Below are positions 1 through 5,671 of a DNA stretch of 5,744 nucleotides, one piece after another; the first letter of the stretch is position 1, and each line of letters starts with the position of its first letter. Location of the stretch: NCBI GenBank assembly GCA_033809415.1, contig JAPXLT010000306.1:1-5744 (forward strand), read 5' to 3'. Below the pieces are notes generated by a model that saw only the letters and a program-made list of their open reading frames with translations, was not told the DNA's origin and searched no databases. The position numbers were made by a program, and so were the translations under genes. This stretch comes from JAQVUB01 sp033809415 (GTDB lineage: Bacteria > Verrucomicrobiota > Lentisphaeria > Oligosphaerales > Oligosphaeraceae).

Positions 1-1
1 C

Positions 2-1135
2 CGTTTCATCACGCTACTCTCTATATTGCTTGCCAGCACCCTGCTCATTGCCGAAACGACCGTCACCCTGCCTGCCACGCCCAACATAACGGTCGTTCCG
101 ACGCCGCTGGAAGGCGCCGGAACGCAGACTATCACCGTTGAAGTGAAGAACGTGCCTGCTCCGCCGCCCAAGCCGCAGCTCAAAGTTGCCTTGATTGTGC
201 AGAATCATGTTGTCCAGAAAGAATATCAGCAGTATTTATCGGCCCTTGCCGATATGCTGACTGGCGCCCTGAGCAATCGCGGTCTGGCCGTCATCAATCC
301 CGCCAACGCCCTCGGCACTACGCAAAACACCACGCCGGATGGCGAAGTCATGCCGGCAACCGCAGCCACCGGCTTGACTGGAATGCTTGGCGCGGACTAC
401 TTTATCACCGCATCCTTGCGCCGCATCACCAAAAAAACGGTCGGCCTGAAGCCGGAGACCTCCTTCACTTCCCTGACCATGGGCATGACCCTGACCATCG
501 CCTCCGGTCATGATGCCGTTGCCTTTGCCAGTCAGGAAGTCGTCCTTGAAAGCCCGCCGCAAAGTGCGCAGATGCTGGCCAACAACCTCGAAGACATTTT
601 TCACAATCTGCTCGAGGACTCCGCAGACAAAGGTGCTGAATGGCTGATGGAAAAAATTGCCGCGAGACAGACCATTCCGGCCGGTGCAGTGCAGCTGGTT
701 TCCGTCGCCTTTTCCTGCAATGTCCCGGGCGCTTTCCTCGAGATCGACGGCATTGCCGTTGGCACCGTTTCCTCCCCTGCCACCCTGAAGATTCCTGAGG
801 GGCTTCACAATCTGCGTGTCTCATACCCGTTCTTTGTGCCCTATGAACTCCAGGCTGTTTTCCGTGAAGGCAGCAAATTTGACATCAACCTCGAATTCTC
901 CGAAGAAGGTTACACCCGCTGGAAAGACCGGGAAACCTTCCTCACCACGCAGCAACGCATCCTCGAATCCGGTGCCACCGACGATTATGTCCGCCGAGTC
1001 CTTGCCGATGCCAATGCGGAATTTCTCAAAAACAGTCATTTTCGCTGGGATGGTGCTTTGCAGACGCTCACCATTACCCGCGACGGAGAACCCTCGGTCA
1101 TTTACGGTCCCACAACGAATATCCTGCAGAAATAA
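2..1135 (+). CDS. Secreted CsgG/LpoB-like protein with PEGA domain (5' end outside window)
   Basis: The reading frame is open from base 2, and the first visible residues (RFITLLSILLASTLLIA) form the hydrophobic core of a Sec signal peptide. The true start therefore lies just upstream of the window, and the TTG at 26 is not a credible start. No cysteine follows the core, so it is not an obvious lipoprotein. In numbering from base 2 (377 visible residues), a proline-rich linker at about 52-58 leads to a CsgG/LpoB-like alpha/beta domain at about 59-215. This includes LKVALIVQN, a long helix, and LGADYFITASL near 129-139. A PEGA domain follows at about 228-300 (LEIDGIAVGT, SPATLKIPEGLHNLRV), then a charged C-terminal part. 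PEGA domains are surface or periplasmic beta domains, often in cell-wall-associated proteins. The gene lies 24-27 bp before the YcfL-like gene and is probably co-transcribed with it and the LpoB-like gene. The domain calls come from sequence pattern only; the exact role is unknown. Confidence 0.88.
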   Translation, partial: RFITLLSILLASTLLIAETTVTLPATPNITVVPTPLEGAGTQTITVEVKNVPAPPPKPQLKVALIVQNHVVQKEYQQYLSALADMLTGALSNRGLAVINPANALGTTQNTTPDGEVMPATAATGLTGMLGADYFITASLRRITKKTVGLKPETSFTSLTMGMTLTIASGHDAVAFASQEVVLESPPQSAQMLANNLEDIFHNLLEDSADKGAEWLMEKIAARQTIPAGAVQLVSVAFSCNVPGAFLEIDGIAVGTVSSPATLKIPEGLHNLRVSYPFFVPYELQAVFREGSKFDINLEFSEEGYTRWKDRETFLTTQQRILESGATDDYVRRVLADANAEFLKNSHFRWDGALQTLTITRDGEPSVIYGPTTNILQK

Positions 1136-1162
1136 CCCACCTCATCCATAAAGGAATTCATG

Positions 1163-1585
1163 ATGAAAAAACTCGCGCTTTTGTTATCTGTGTTTTCTCT
1201 GTTGCTGGCCTTGACCGCTTGTCAATCTCCCACGACTGCTGGCATGTCTACGCGAATTGATGCTGTTGGCAATGCCCAGGTTGCCGCCCGTGTCCGATAC
1301 GATGACACAAGCATGGCTGGCAAGTTGCAGGTGCTTGGCGCCATCACCCGGCAGAATCCCGATGGCTTTATCCTGGCGCAAGTCGAAGTCCAGAATTTGA
1401 CCAAACGCGATTATCCCATTCAGTATCTTTTTTCTTGGTTCGACCAGAACGGCATGGAAATCTATCCTGGCAAGCGCCCATGGCAGCAAAAGGTTCTATT
1501 TGGGGGAGAAGTCGCCAACTTGCAGGGAGTCTCACCCTACCCCGAGGCCGTCGAATTCAAGATTCATTTCCGCAATCTGCCTTGA
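1163..1585 (+). CDS. ycfL: YcfL-like (DUF1425) outer-membrane lipoprotein
   Basis: This is a 140-residue lipoprotein. MKKLALLLSVFSLLLALTAC gives a basic n-region, a hydrophobic core and a lipobox LTAC with the lipidated cysteine at residue 20. Gln follows at +2, so no Asp inner-membrane retention signal is present and outer-membrane sorting is expected. Two ATGs lie in tandem at 1160 and 1163. The AAGGA at 1151-1155 is 4 nt from the first and 7 nt from the second, so I chose 1163; starting at 1160 adds one Met. Residues 70-136 (AQVEVQNLTKRDYPIQYLFSWFDQNG, then a turn and LQGVSPYPEAVEFKIHFR) match the YcfL/DUF1425 pattern of a small beta-sandwich, including the aromatic-W/Y-x-D-x-x-G segment. 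E. coli ycfL sits directly upstream of lpoB, as this gene does here (33 bp gap), which supports the call. Its biochemical role is not established in any organism I know of. Confidence 0.87.
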   Translation: MKKLALLLSVFSLLLALTACQSPTTAGMSTRIDAVGNAQVAARVRYDDTSMAGKLQVLGAITRQNPDGFILAQVEVQNLTKRDYPIQYLFSWFDQNGMEIYPGKRPWQQKVLFGGEVANLQGVSPYPEAVEFKIHFRNLP

Positions 1586-1618
1586 TTTTCAACGACATAT
1601 ATAAAAAAGGAGCATGAT

Positions 1619-2242
1619 ATGACCATTCGTTCTTTGTTCAACGTCGCTTTTGCAACCACAGCCATCGCCCTGATTTCCGGGTGCCAATCGAAGTTAGGCT
1701 ATGCCAATCCGGAGGAGGCGCGCATCATTAGCACCAATGTCGGCGCCTATGATCTACAGCAGCATGCCGTCGCCATGGTCGATTCTTTGCTTAGCAACCC
1801 TGTCCTCAACCGGAAAATCCGCGAACAGTTTCCGGATGGCAGGCGTCCGATCATCAGTGTGCAGCCGTTAGTCAATGATACGCGGCAACTGAACCTCAAG
1901 CTTGATGCCATCACCAATTCCATCAGCACAAGGCTAATCAACTCCGATAAATTCGAGTTCATGGACCTGCCGGCCAACAACGAGGTCTATGTGCAAATCA
2001 TTAGCGATGTCATCAGTGGAATTGGCAATGAAGCACGCAAAAGCCAGCTTATCGGCATGCAAGACCGCCCCGATTACATCCTTGTCGGACAACTCCAGGA
2101 AATCTCCGAATCCAATGACCGGGTGAGAGATTCCTTCTATAAACTCACCATGAGACTGGTCAACCTGCAAACCTTCAAATTCGACTGGGCAGAGGAAAAC
2201 GATATCCGAAAAGTCCAAACCCGAGCCAGATTCGGATACTAA
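1619..2242 (+). CDS. lpoB: LpoB-like penicillin-binding protein activator lipoprotein
   Basis: This 207-residue lipoprotein is close to the 213 residues of E. coli LpoB. LpoB sits in the outer membrane and reaches through the periplasm to stimulate the bifunctional peptidoglycan synthase PBP1b. The signal peptide ends in ISGC, with lipidated Cys22 and Gln at +2. A short linker leads to the globular domain at about 76-207. RPIISVQPLVNDTRQLNLKL is the family's first strand plus the Asn-x-Thr loop, then come a helix ending TRLINSDKFEFMD, PDYILVGQL near 151-159, YKLTMRLVNLQT, and the closing W-x-EEND-IRK segment at 190-198. The start is fixed by AAGGAG at 1607-1612, six bases before the ATG. An ATG at 1614 is out of frame and stops at once. 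It is the last gene of the three-gene plus-strand group. That it acts on a PBP1b-like partner here is inferred, since no PBP gene is in view. Confidence 0.87.
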   Translation: MTIRSLFNVAFATTAIALISGCQSKLGYANPEEARIISTNVGAYDLQQHAVAMVDSLLSNPVLNRKIREQFPDGRRPIISVQPLVNDTRQLNLKLDAITNSISTRLINSDKFEFMDLPANNEVYVQIISDVISGIGNEARKSQLIGMQDRPDYILVGQLQEISESNDRVRDSFYKLTMRLVNLQTFKFDWAEENDIRKVQTRARFGY

Positions 2243-2247
2243 AAAGG

Positions 2248-2355
2248 GTTCAAAGTTCAAAGTTCAAAGTTCAAAGTTCAAAGTTCAAAGTTCAAAGTTC
2301 AAAGTTCAAAGTTCAAAGTTCAAAGTTCAAAGTTCAAAGTTCAAAGTTCAAAGTT
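2248..2355. repeat. Perfect heptanucleotide tandem array, (GTTCAAA)15 plus GTT
   Basis: The 7-bp unit GTTCAAA is repeated fifteen times without a single mismatch from 2248 to 2352, followed by a partial GTT. The array begins five bases after the LpoB-like stop codon, inside the likely 3' UTR. It contains no spacers, so it is not a CRISPR. It has no GAAC on the plus strand to pair with its own GTTC, so it does not form hairpins with itself. Its perfection suggests recent expansion or ongoing slippage. A unit length not divisible by three would shift any frame read through it. Confidence 0.97.
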
Positions 2356-2439
2356 TTGTGGGATACAGGGCGTTTTCATTCATTTTCATGGACAGTGGCA
2401 AAAACGGGAAACGAACGGCTGGTCGGCGATGTTGGAATT

Positions 2440-2529
2440 AGCCCTGAAAGGGCGCGACATACCAGCCCAGGGCAACGCCCTGGGTTCGGATACCCACCCA
2501 TCCGCAAAGCCCTGAAAGGGCGCGACATA
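2440..2529. repeat. REP-like hairpin cluster with two identical 22-bp copies
   Basis: Two identical 22-bp copies lie at 2440-2461 and 2508-2529. Each carries the hairpin GCCCT-GAA-AGGGC (2441-2453 and 2509-2521) followed by GCGACATA. Between them is a stronger hairpin at 2466-2484, CCCAGGGC-AAC-GCCCTGGG, with an 8-bp stem. From memory, this pattern (gccctgaaagggc ... cccagggc aac gccctggg) is dispersed in many genomes of the PVC group and relatives. There it is often mis-annotated as protein fragments reading like SPGQRPG and ALKGRD. The same peptides appear here if the region is translated, which supports a shared nucleotide repeat rather than a gene. Confidence 0.75.
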
Positions 2530-2555
2530 GGAATCATCCACAGCGTAATTCCTAT
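2527..2555. repeat. Inverted repeat ATAGGAAT / ATTCCTAT
   Basis: An 8-bp perfect inverted repeat (2527-2534 with 2548-2555) has a 13-nt loop and starts inside the second REP-like copy. It could form a fourth hairpin of the element. It competes with the wider pairing of 2434-2440 with 2546-2552, so the region has at least two alternative folds. Confidence 0.6.
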
Positions 2556-2688
2556 CCAAAATCTTCCACACAACAAGAAGTTGGGTGAAAGAATGAATGA
2601 AAACGTCCTGTTGTGGGATACAGGATTAAAAAGTGGCGCTACCGTCCCGGTTGTGATGCTGTCTTTAGTCTTTTCCTGCTGAATGGCA

Positions 2689-2719
2689 AGGGTCGGACGT
2701 CCTTCTCCTGTCCGACCCT
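2689..2719. terminator. Strong hairpin in the convergent gap, likely terminator
   Basis: A 10-bp stem, AGGGTCGGAC (2689-2698) with GTCCGACCCT (2710-2719), encloses an 11-nt loop. It begins 16 bases past the tetR-like stop on the minus strand, the usual place for an operon terminator. The downstream tract on the minus strand is not T-rich. On the plus strand a short TTTT follows at 2723-2726, so it is a better canonical terminator for plus-strand transcription coming through the repeats. It may act in both directions or simply protect the 3' end of the minus-strand mRNA. Confidence 0.55.
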
Positions 2720-2735
2720 CAATTTTACCGTTTGC

Positions 2736-3341
2736 TTAATTGGCTGTATTCTGCAGCATGACGGTCATCTGTTCGACGAGACTTTTTCCTCCTTCCTCGG
2801 TAAAAAGCTCGCGAGAGATGGTCTGTGCGGCAGTGATGCGATTGGCGGAATGAAAATAGGTTACCGCAAGCAATGTGAAAATATAGACATCGAAAGAAAC
2901 ACGCTCCGAGAAAATTCCACGGGCCTGCCCCACCCGGTAGAGTTGGCGCAGATGCACAAAGCTTTTTTCCTTGATGTCCTGCATCCAGACAGAAGGCTTT
3001 TTCAGCTGTAAATTCGCCCAGCCGACCATCCGGTGCAATGCTGGATGGCGGCGGTGCACTTCGAGATAATGCTGCAGCAGAATTGCGGTCAGCTCCGGCA
3101 GCTCCTTTTCACTGAGCGCAAGCAATTTGTCATCCTCGGCATTAGCCTTTGCAAAGACTTCGAGCATGGCTGCCTCGAACAACTTTTCCTTGTTGCCGAA
3201 ATAGGCATAAATTCGCTGGCGGTTGACTTTGGCGGTCGATGCCAGATCATCAATCCGGGTGCCCTGAAAGCCATCTCTGGCAAACAGGCGGACCGCTGTC
3301 GCCAAGATTTTTCCCTTTGTTTTCAACGCACGTTGCTGCAT
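2736..3341 (-). CDS. TetR-family transcriptional regulator
   Basis: This is a 201-residue TetR-type repressor from the ATG at 3341-3339. The N-terminal three-helix DNA-binding domain spans about 9-55 (KGKILATAVRLFARDGFQGTRIDDLAS), with the recognition helix and signature NRQRIYAYFGNKEKLFEAAM at 40-59. This is the classic TetR G-x-x-x-x-x-I, YxYFxxKExL pattern. Residues 60-201 form the all-helical ligand-binding and dimer domain, ending at the typical family length. A TTG at 3368 and an ATG at 3347 are in frame. I prefer 3341 because GAG at about 3353-3351 sits 9 nt before it, while the ATG at 3347 is only 3 nt away and the TTG lies inside the preceding gene. It follows the aldolase gene by about 11 bp, so it is the last gene of the minus-strand operon and probably controls its own operon. 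The ligand is unknown. Confidence 0.92.
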   Translation of the reverse strand: MQQRALKTKGKILATAVRLFARDGFQGTRIDDLASTAKVNRQRIYAYFGNKEKLFEAAMLEVFAKANAEDDKLLALSEKELPELTAILLQHYLEVHRRHPALHRMVGWANLQLKKPSVWMQDIKEKSFVHLRQLYRVGQARGIFSERVSFDVYIFTLLAVTYFHSANRITAAQTISRELFTEEGGKSLVEQMTVMLQNTAN

Positions 3342-3352
3342 AAACATCCACT

Positions 3353-4426
3353 CTATTCTTGCAACCAACGTTCGAGGTTGGCTTTGACAAAAAGATCGTC
3401 ATGAAGCTGGGGATAGGAACGGTACACCCTGTCGATCTCTTCACTCTGCCCGCAAGAAAGCACCTCCTGGGGATTGAGGCACCAAGTCCCTTCCAGAAGC
3501 CCCTGCCTTCGCAGCACCTCATGAATGCCCGGAATGCAGCCCTTGAAGTTATTGGCGGCATCAAAAAAAGCGGCATTGCAATCGGTCACCTGCACGGCCA
3601 GCGAAAGCAGCTCCGCCGGGACCGCTTTCCGGCTGGAAATCTCATGCAGTTCCCGGAGGAGTTTTACGGCGGCTTGAGTCCAGACACACCAGTGCCCTAA
3701 GAGCCCTCCCTTGATGCAGACGCGCTTTTCACCCTTCGAGGTCAGCAGGCAATATTCGGTAAGCAGGTCAACAACGATGTTATCATCATTCCCGGTATAC
3801 AGCGTGATTTCCTTCTCACGCCCCGCTTCACAAACCGCACGCACCACATCCAGGGTCTGATAACGGTTGAAAGGCGCCATCTTGATGGCAATCAGATTGT
3901 CTATTTCGGCAAATTCACGCCAGAAGGAATAGGGCAGGACCCGCCCGCCGACCGCAGGTTGCAGATAAAACCCGATCAGCGGGATGCGTTCCGCAACCTT
4001 GCGACAGTGTTCGAGCATGGCTTCCTGGCTGTCCTGACGATAAGCCGAAAGGCTAAGCAACCCGGCATGATAACCATGCTGCACGGCAAAATCCGCCTCG
4101 TATAGAGCCTGATCGGTACGCCCGCAGACCCCCGCGATTTTCAATATCCGCCTTCCGCTTTTCTGCGACCATTCGTCAATCGCCTCTGACACGGTACGCA
4201 ACACCTTTTCAAACAAGTTGATCGCCGGATCGCGGATTTCGAACTGCGTCGAATGTACGCCAACGGCAATGCCCCCTGCCCCGGCATCGATGTAATACCG
4301 TGCCAAAGCACGCTGGCGCAACGCCTGAAATTCACGCTTCGAGTTGAGTGCCAGCGGCATCGCCGGAATCACCGTGCCCTGGCGTAAAACTGCCAGCAAA
4401 TCGGCTGGAATTTGCGTGTAATGCAT
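3353..4426 (-). CDS. Dihydrodipicolinate synthase/N-acetylneuraminate lyase-family class I aldolase
   Basis: This is a 357-residue TIM-barrel protein of the DapA/NanA superfamily, whose members join or cleave pyruvate through a Schiff base on lysine. The expected lysine is K182 in NLIAIKMAPFNRY, and the tyrosine that assists is Y154 in LIGFYLQPAVGG. Other landmarks are the substrate-loop region GAGGIAVGVHST (49-60), TGND (211-214), and the C-terminal GCIPGIHEVLRRQGLL (296-311). The GTTGE motif of true DapA is absent, so lysine biosynthesis is unlikely and the keto-acid partner is probably different. The protein is about 60 residues longer than DapA, mainly at the C-terminus. I chose ATG 4426-4424, which has AAAGG about 9 nt upstream. 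The TTG at 4447 would overlap the previous gene by four bases and removes the RBS from use. It sits between the epimerase and tetR genes, in one operon. A sugar-acid or keto-acid pathway is inferred. Confidence 0.9.
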   Translation of the reverse strand: MHYTQIPADLLAVLRQGTVIPAMPLALNSKREFQALRQRALARYYIDAGAGGIAVGVHSTQFEIRDPAINLFEKVLRTVSEAIDEWSQKSGRRILKIAGVCGRTDQALYEADFAVQHGYHAGLLSLSAYRQDSQEAMLEHCRKVAERIPLIGFYLQPAVGGRVLPYSFWREFAEIDNLIAIKMAPFNRYQTLDVVRAVCEAGREKEITLYTGNDDNIVVDLLTEYCLLTSKGEKRVCIKGGLLGHWCVWTQAAVKLLRELHEISSRKAVPAELLSLAVQVTDCNAAFFDAANNFKGCIPGIHEVLRRQGLLEGTWCLNPQEVLSCGQSEEIDRVYRSYPQLHDDLFVKANLERWLQE

Positions 4427-4443
4427 GTTGCTTCGCCTTTCCT

Positions 4444-5478
4444 TCAAAATGTTCCGTTATTGACTTCAAAATGAGTTGCCTTGTTCAAAGTGCGTCCACC
4501 TTGCAGGATCCATTCCGCCTGTAGTTGGACAAGCTCCCCCATGCTGACGCGTGGATAGCCAAACAGTTCAAAAGCCTTGGCAGCATTGCTGAGATAGCCG
4601 AACTCTCCGGAAACCGGCTGACTGTAACAAACTGGCTTGCCGAGCAGCTCGCCCAGACGCTTCGCAGCATATTCGACAGAAGTCGTTTCCGGGCCGGTGA
4701 CATTCAGCACTGCTGCCGGATTGCTACAATATTCCAGGCTGCGTAAAGCCCAGTCATTGACATCGCCCTGCCAGATGGCATTGAAACTGCCAACCGAATT
4801 GTTGACAGCACGCCCGTCATTGATCGCCGAAGCAATGTCATAGAGCACACCATACCGCAAGTCGATCGCATAATTCAAACGAAACTGCAACACTTCCGTG
4901 CCGTAACGGGATGCGTAATACTCGAAAATCCGCTCGCGCCCCAGGCATGACTGCGCATATTCTCCAAGCGGCTCCGGACGCGTTTCCTCCGTACATCCCC
5001 CCGAGGCAGCCGTTGCCAGAGGATAGACACACCCCGTCGAAAACACAACGATACGGCTCCCCCGGAAATGCTCCGCCACATTTGCCGGAACCGCCGTATT
5101 CATCGCCCAGGTCATATTCTCCCCGCCGCCACTGGTGCCAAATTTGCGCCCAGCCATGAAGATCACATTCTTAACTCGGGGCAGAGCACGCACCGCATCG
5201 CGATCCAGCAAGTCACAGGCAATCGCCTCAACACCGCATGATAACAAATTCTCTTTAACGCCAGATTCGCTGAAACGGGAAACCCCATACACCTTGCGCT
5301 TGACACCAGATTGCTCCACCGCACGCATAGCCATATGACCCAGAGAAAAACCAATCTTGCCCCCAATCCCCAAAATCGCCAAATCCCCATCCAAACGAGA
5401 AAAAAAATCAACCAAGGCAAAAGACGGCTCAGATAAACGCAAGGCTAAGTCAGCCTCACTCGAAATCTTCTTAAACAT
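4444..5478 (-). CDS. NAD(P)-dependent epimerase/dehydratase-family protein (extended SDR), catalytic Lys replaced by Cys
   Basis: This 344-residue protein has the extended short-chain dehydrogenase/reductase fold. After an N-terminal extension of about 32 residues, the Rossmann dinucleotide motif is LAILGIGGKIGFSLG, giving G37xxG40xxG43. It is followed by a strand ending VYGVSR (63-68), the adenine-region CDLLD (88-92), VIFMAG (105-110), and FSTGCVYP (146-153) with the usual Ser/Thr. The catalytic tyrosine is expected at Y174 in EYAQSCLGRERIFEYY, but the YxxxK lysine is Cys178 (codon at 4947-4945). The C-terminal half carries the substrate-domain patterns FNAIWQGDVNDWALRSLEY and VLNVTGPETTSVEYAAKRLGELLG. 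ATG 5478 has GAGGAG ten bases upstream. It is the first gene of the operon, and the stop is 17 bp before the aldolase ATG. Cofactor binding is likely; the substrate and whether it does redox chemistry are unknown. Confidence 0.9.
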   Translation of the reverse strand: MFKKISSEADLALRLSEPSFALVDFFSRLDGDLAILGIGGKIGFSLGHMAMRAVEQSGVKRKVYGVSRFSESGVKENLLSCGVEAIACDLLDRDAVRALPRVKNVIFMAGRKFGTSGGGENMTWAMNTAVPANVAEHFRGSRIVVFSTGCVYPLATAASGGCTEETRPEPLGEYAQSCLGRERIFEYYASRYGTEVLQFRLNYAIDLRYGVLYDIASAINDGRAVNNSVGSFNAIWQGDVNDWALRSLEYCSNPAAVLNVTGPETTSVEYAAKRLGELLGKPVCYSQPVSGEFGYLSNAAKAFELFGYPRVSMGELVQLQAEWILQGGRTLNKATHFEVNNGTF

Positions 5479-5503
5479 AACCCAAAAACTCCTCTATAAA
5501 ACC

Positions 5504-5515
5504 AAACAGTTGTTT
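5504..5515. promoter_or_regulatory. Operator-like palindrome at the predicted transcription start
   Basis: AAACA-GT-TGTTT is a 5-bp inverted half-site pair with a 2-bp centre, directly downstream of the -10 box and overlapping the predicted +1 region, where a bound repressor would block initiation. Further related half-sites, ACTGT (5523-5527) and CTGTTT (5533-5538), lie within the promoter and pair with ACAGT (5506-5510) and AAACAG (5504-5509). The TetR protein of this operon is the obvious candidate binder. The site is short and AT-rich, so chance is possible. Confidence 0.35.
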
Positions 5516-5522
5516 TCTTTTT

Positions 5523-5551
5523 ACTGTAGTTTCTGTTTTCCTCCTTGTCAA
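5523..5551 (-). promoter_or_regulatory. Sigma70-type promoter for the epimerase-aldolase-tetR operon
   Basis: Read on the minus strand, a perfect -35 hexamer TTGACA (5551-5546) is followed by a 17-bp spacer and TACAGT (5528-5523), which matches the -10 consensus TATAAT at four of six positions. Transcription would start near 5516, giving a leader of about 38 nt before the epimerase ATG at 5478, with GAGGAG ten bases before the start codon. Spacing and position are what a housekeeping promoter should show. It is not experimentally tested. Confidence 0.7.
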
Positions 5552-5574
5552 CTCGATTTGCTACATCTTTTTTT

Positions 5575-5594
5575 AACCACGAAATACACGAAAA
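5575..5594. repeat. Dispersed-type short repeat, AACCACGAAATACACGAAAA
   Basis: Two CACGAAA copies (5578-5584 and 5587-5593) lie nine bases apart. From memory, this sequence family (ttaaccacgaaatacacgaaa) is a widespread intergenic repeat in PVC and some other bacterial genomes, usually near gene boundaries. Only two units are present here. It lies upstream of the operon promoter and has no evident coding role. Confidence 0.5.
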
Positions 5595-5623
5595 GGCTTG
5601 GCGTGGGCTGACGTCCACAACCC

Positions 5624-5667
5624 ACACGGACTTTACACGGACGGGACACGGACGGGACACGGACAAC
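5624..5667. repeat. 11-bp tandem array, four ACACGGAC units
   Basis: ACACGGAC occurs at 5624, 5635, 5646 and 5657, exactly 11 bp apart. The three bases between copies vary: ttt, ggg, ggg, aac. The eight-base core is perfectly conserved while the linker drifts. The array leads straight into the 9-bp array that follows. Confidence 0.9.
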
Positions 5668-5671
5668 AAAT

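Larger units (their letters stand above)
2356..2624. mobile_element. MITE/REPIN-like non-autonomous repeat element (putative)
   Basis: A 20-bp inverted repeat with one mismatch bounds this stretch. The left arm is 2365-2384 (ACAGGGCGTTTTCATTCATT) and the right arm is the reverse complement at 2592-2611. The 14-bp direct repeat TTGTGGGATACAGG occurs at 2356-2369 and again at 2611-2624, overlapping the outer part of each arm. Nested inside are a 7-bp inverted pair GGAATTA (2434-2440)/TAATTCC (2546-2552) and several small REP-like hairpins. No transposase or convincing ORF lies within. The layout resembles a short element moved in trans, but the direct repeats are partly shared with the arms, so they are not clean target-site duplications. 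It abuts the heptanucleotide array on the left. Confidence 0.5.

Noticed and set aside
236..808. 190-codon minus-strand ORF
   Set aside because: It lies wholly antisense to the CsgG-like/PEGA gene, with low-complexity Gly/Arg-rich content and no recognisable domain. It is a shadow of the opposite strand.
2248..2355. CRISPR array
   Set aside because: The repeat unit is 7 bp with no spacers, and no cas genes are present.
2371..2605. Classical insertion sequence with clean target-site duplication
   Set aside because: There is no transposase ORF, and the 14-bp direct repeats overlap the inverted arms instead of lying outside them. I report it only as a putative non-autonomous element.
2356..2682. 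108-codon plus-strand ORF in the gap
   Set aside because: It begins at a TTG at the end of the heptanucleotide array without an RBS, and its translation is that of the REP-like repeat element, so it is not a gene.
3342..3368. Upstream TTG (3368) or ATG (3347) as the tetR start
   Set aside because: The TTG lies inside the aldolase coding region. The ATG at 3347 is too close to the only purine-rich stretch. ATG 3341 has better spacing and matches typical TetR N-termini.
4427..4447. TTG at 4447 as the aldolase start
   Set aside because: It would overlap the epimerase stop and turn the AAGGAAAGG ribosome-binding region into coding sequence. ATG 4426 is preceded by that region at a suitable distance.
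5445..5669. 74-codon minus-strand ORF over the epimerase start
   Set aside because: It overlaps the 5' end of the epimerase and its promoter, and starts inside the 11-bp repeats. Its sequence reflects the dispersed repeat.
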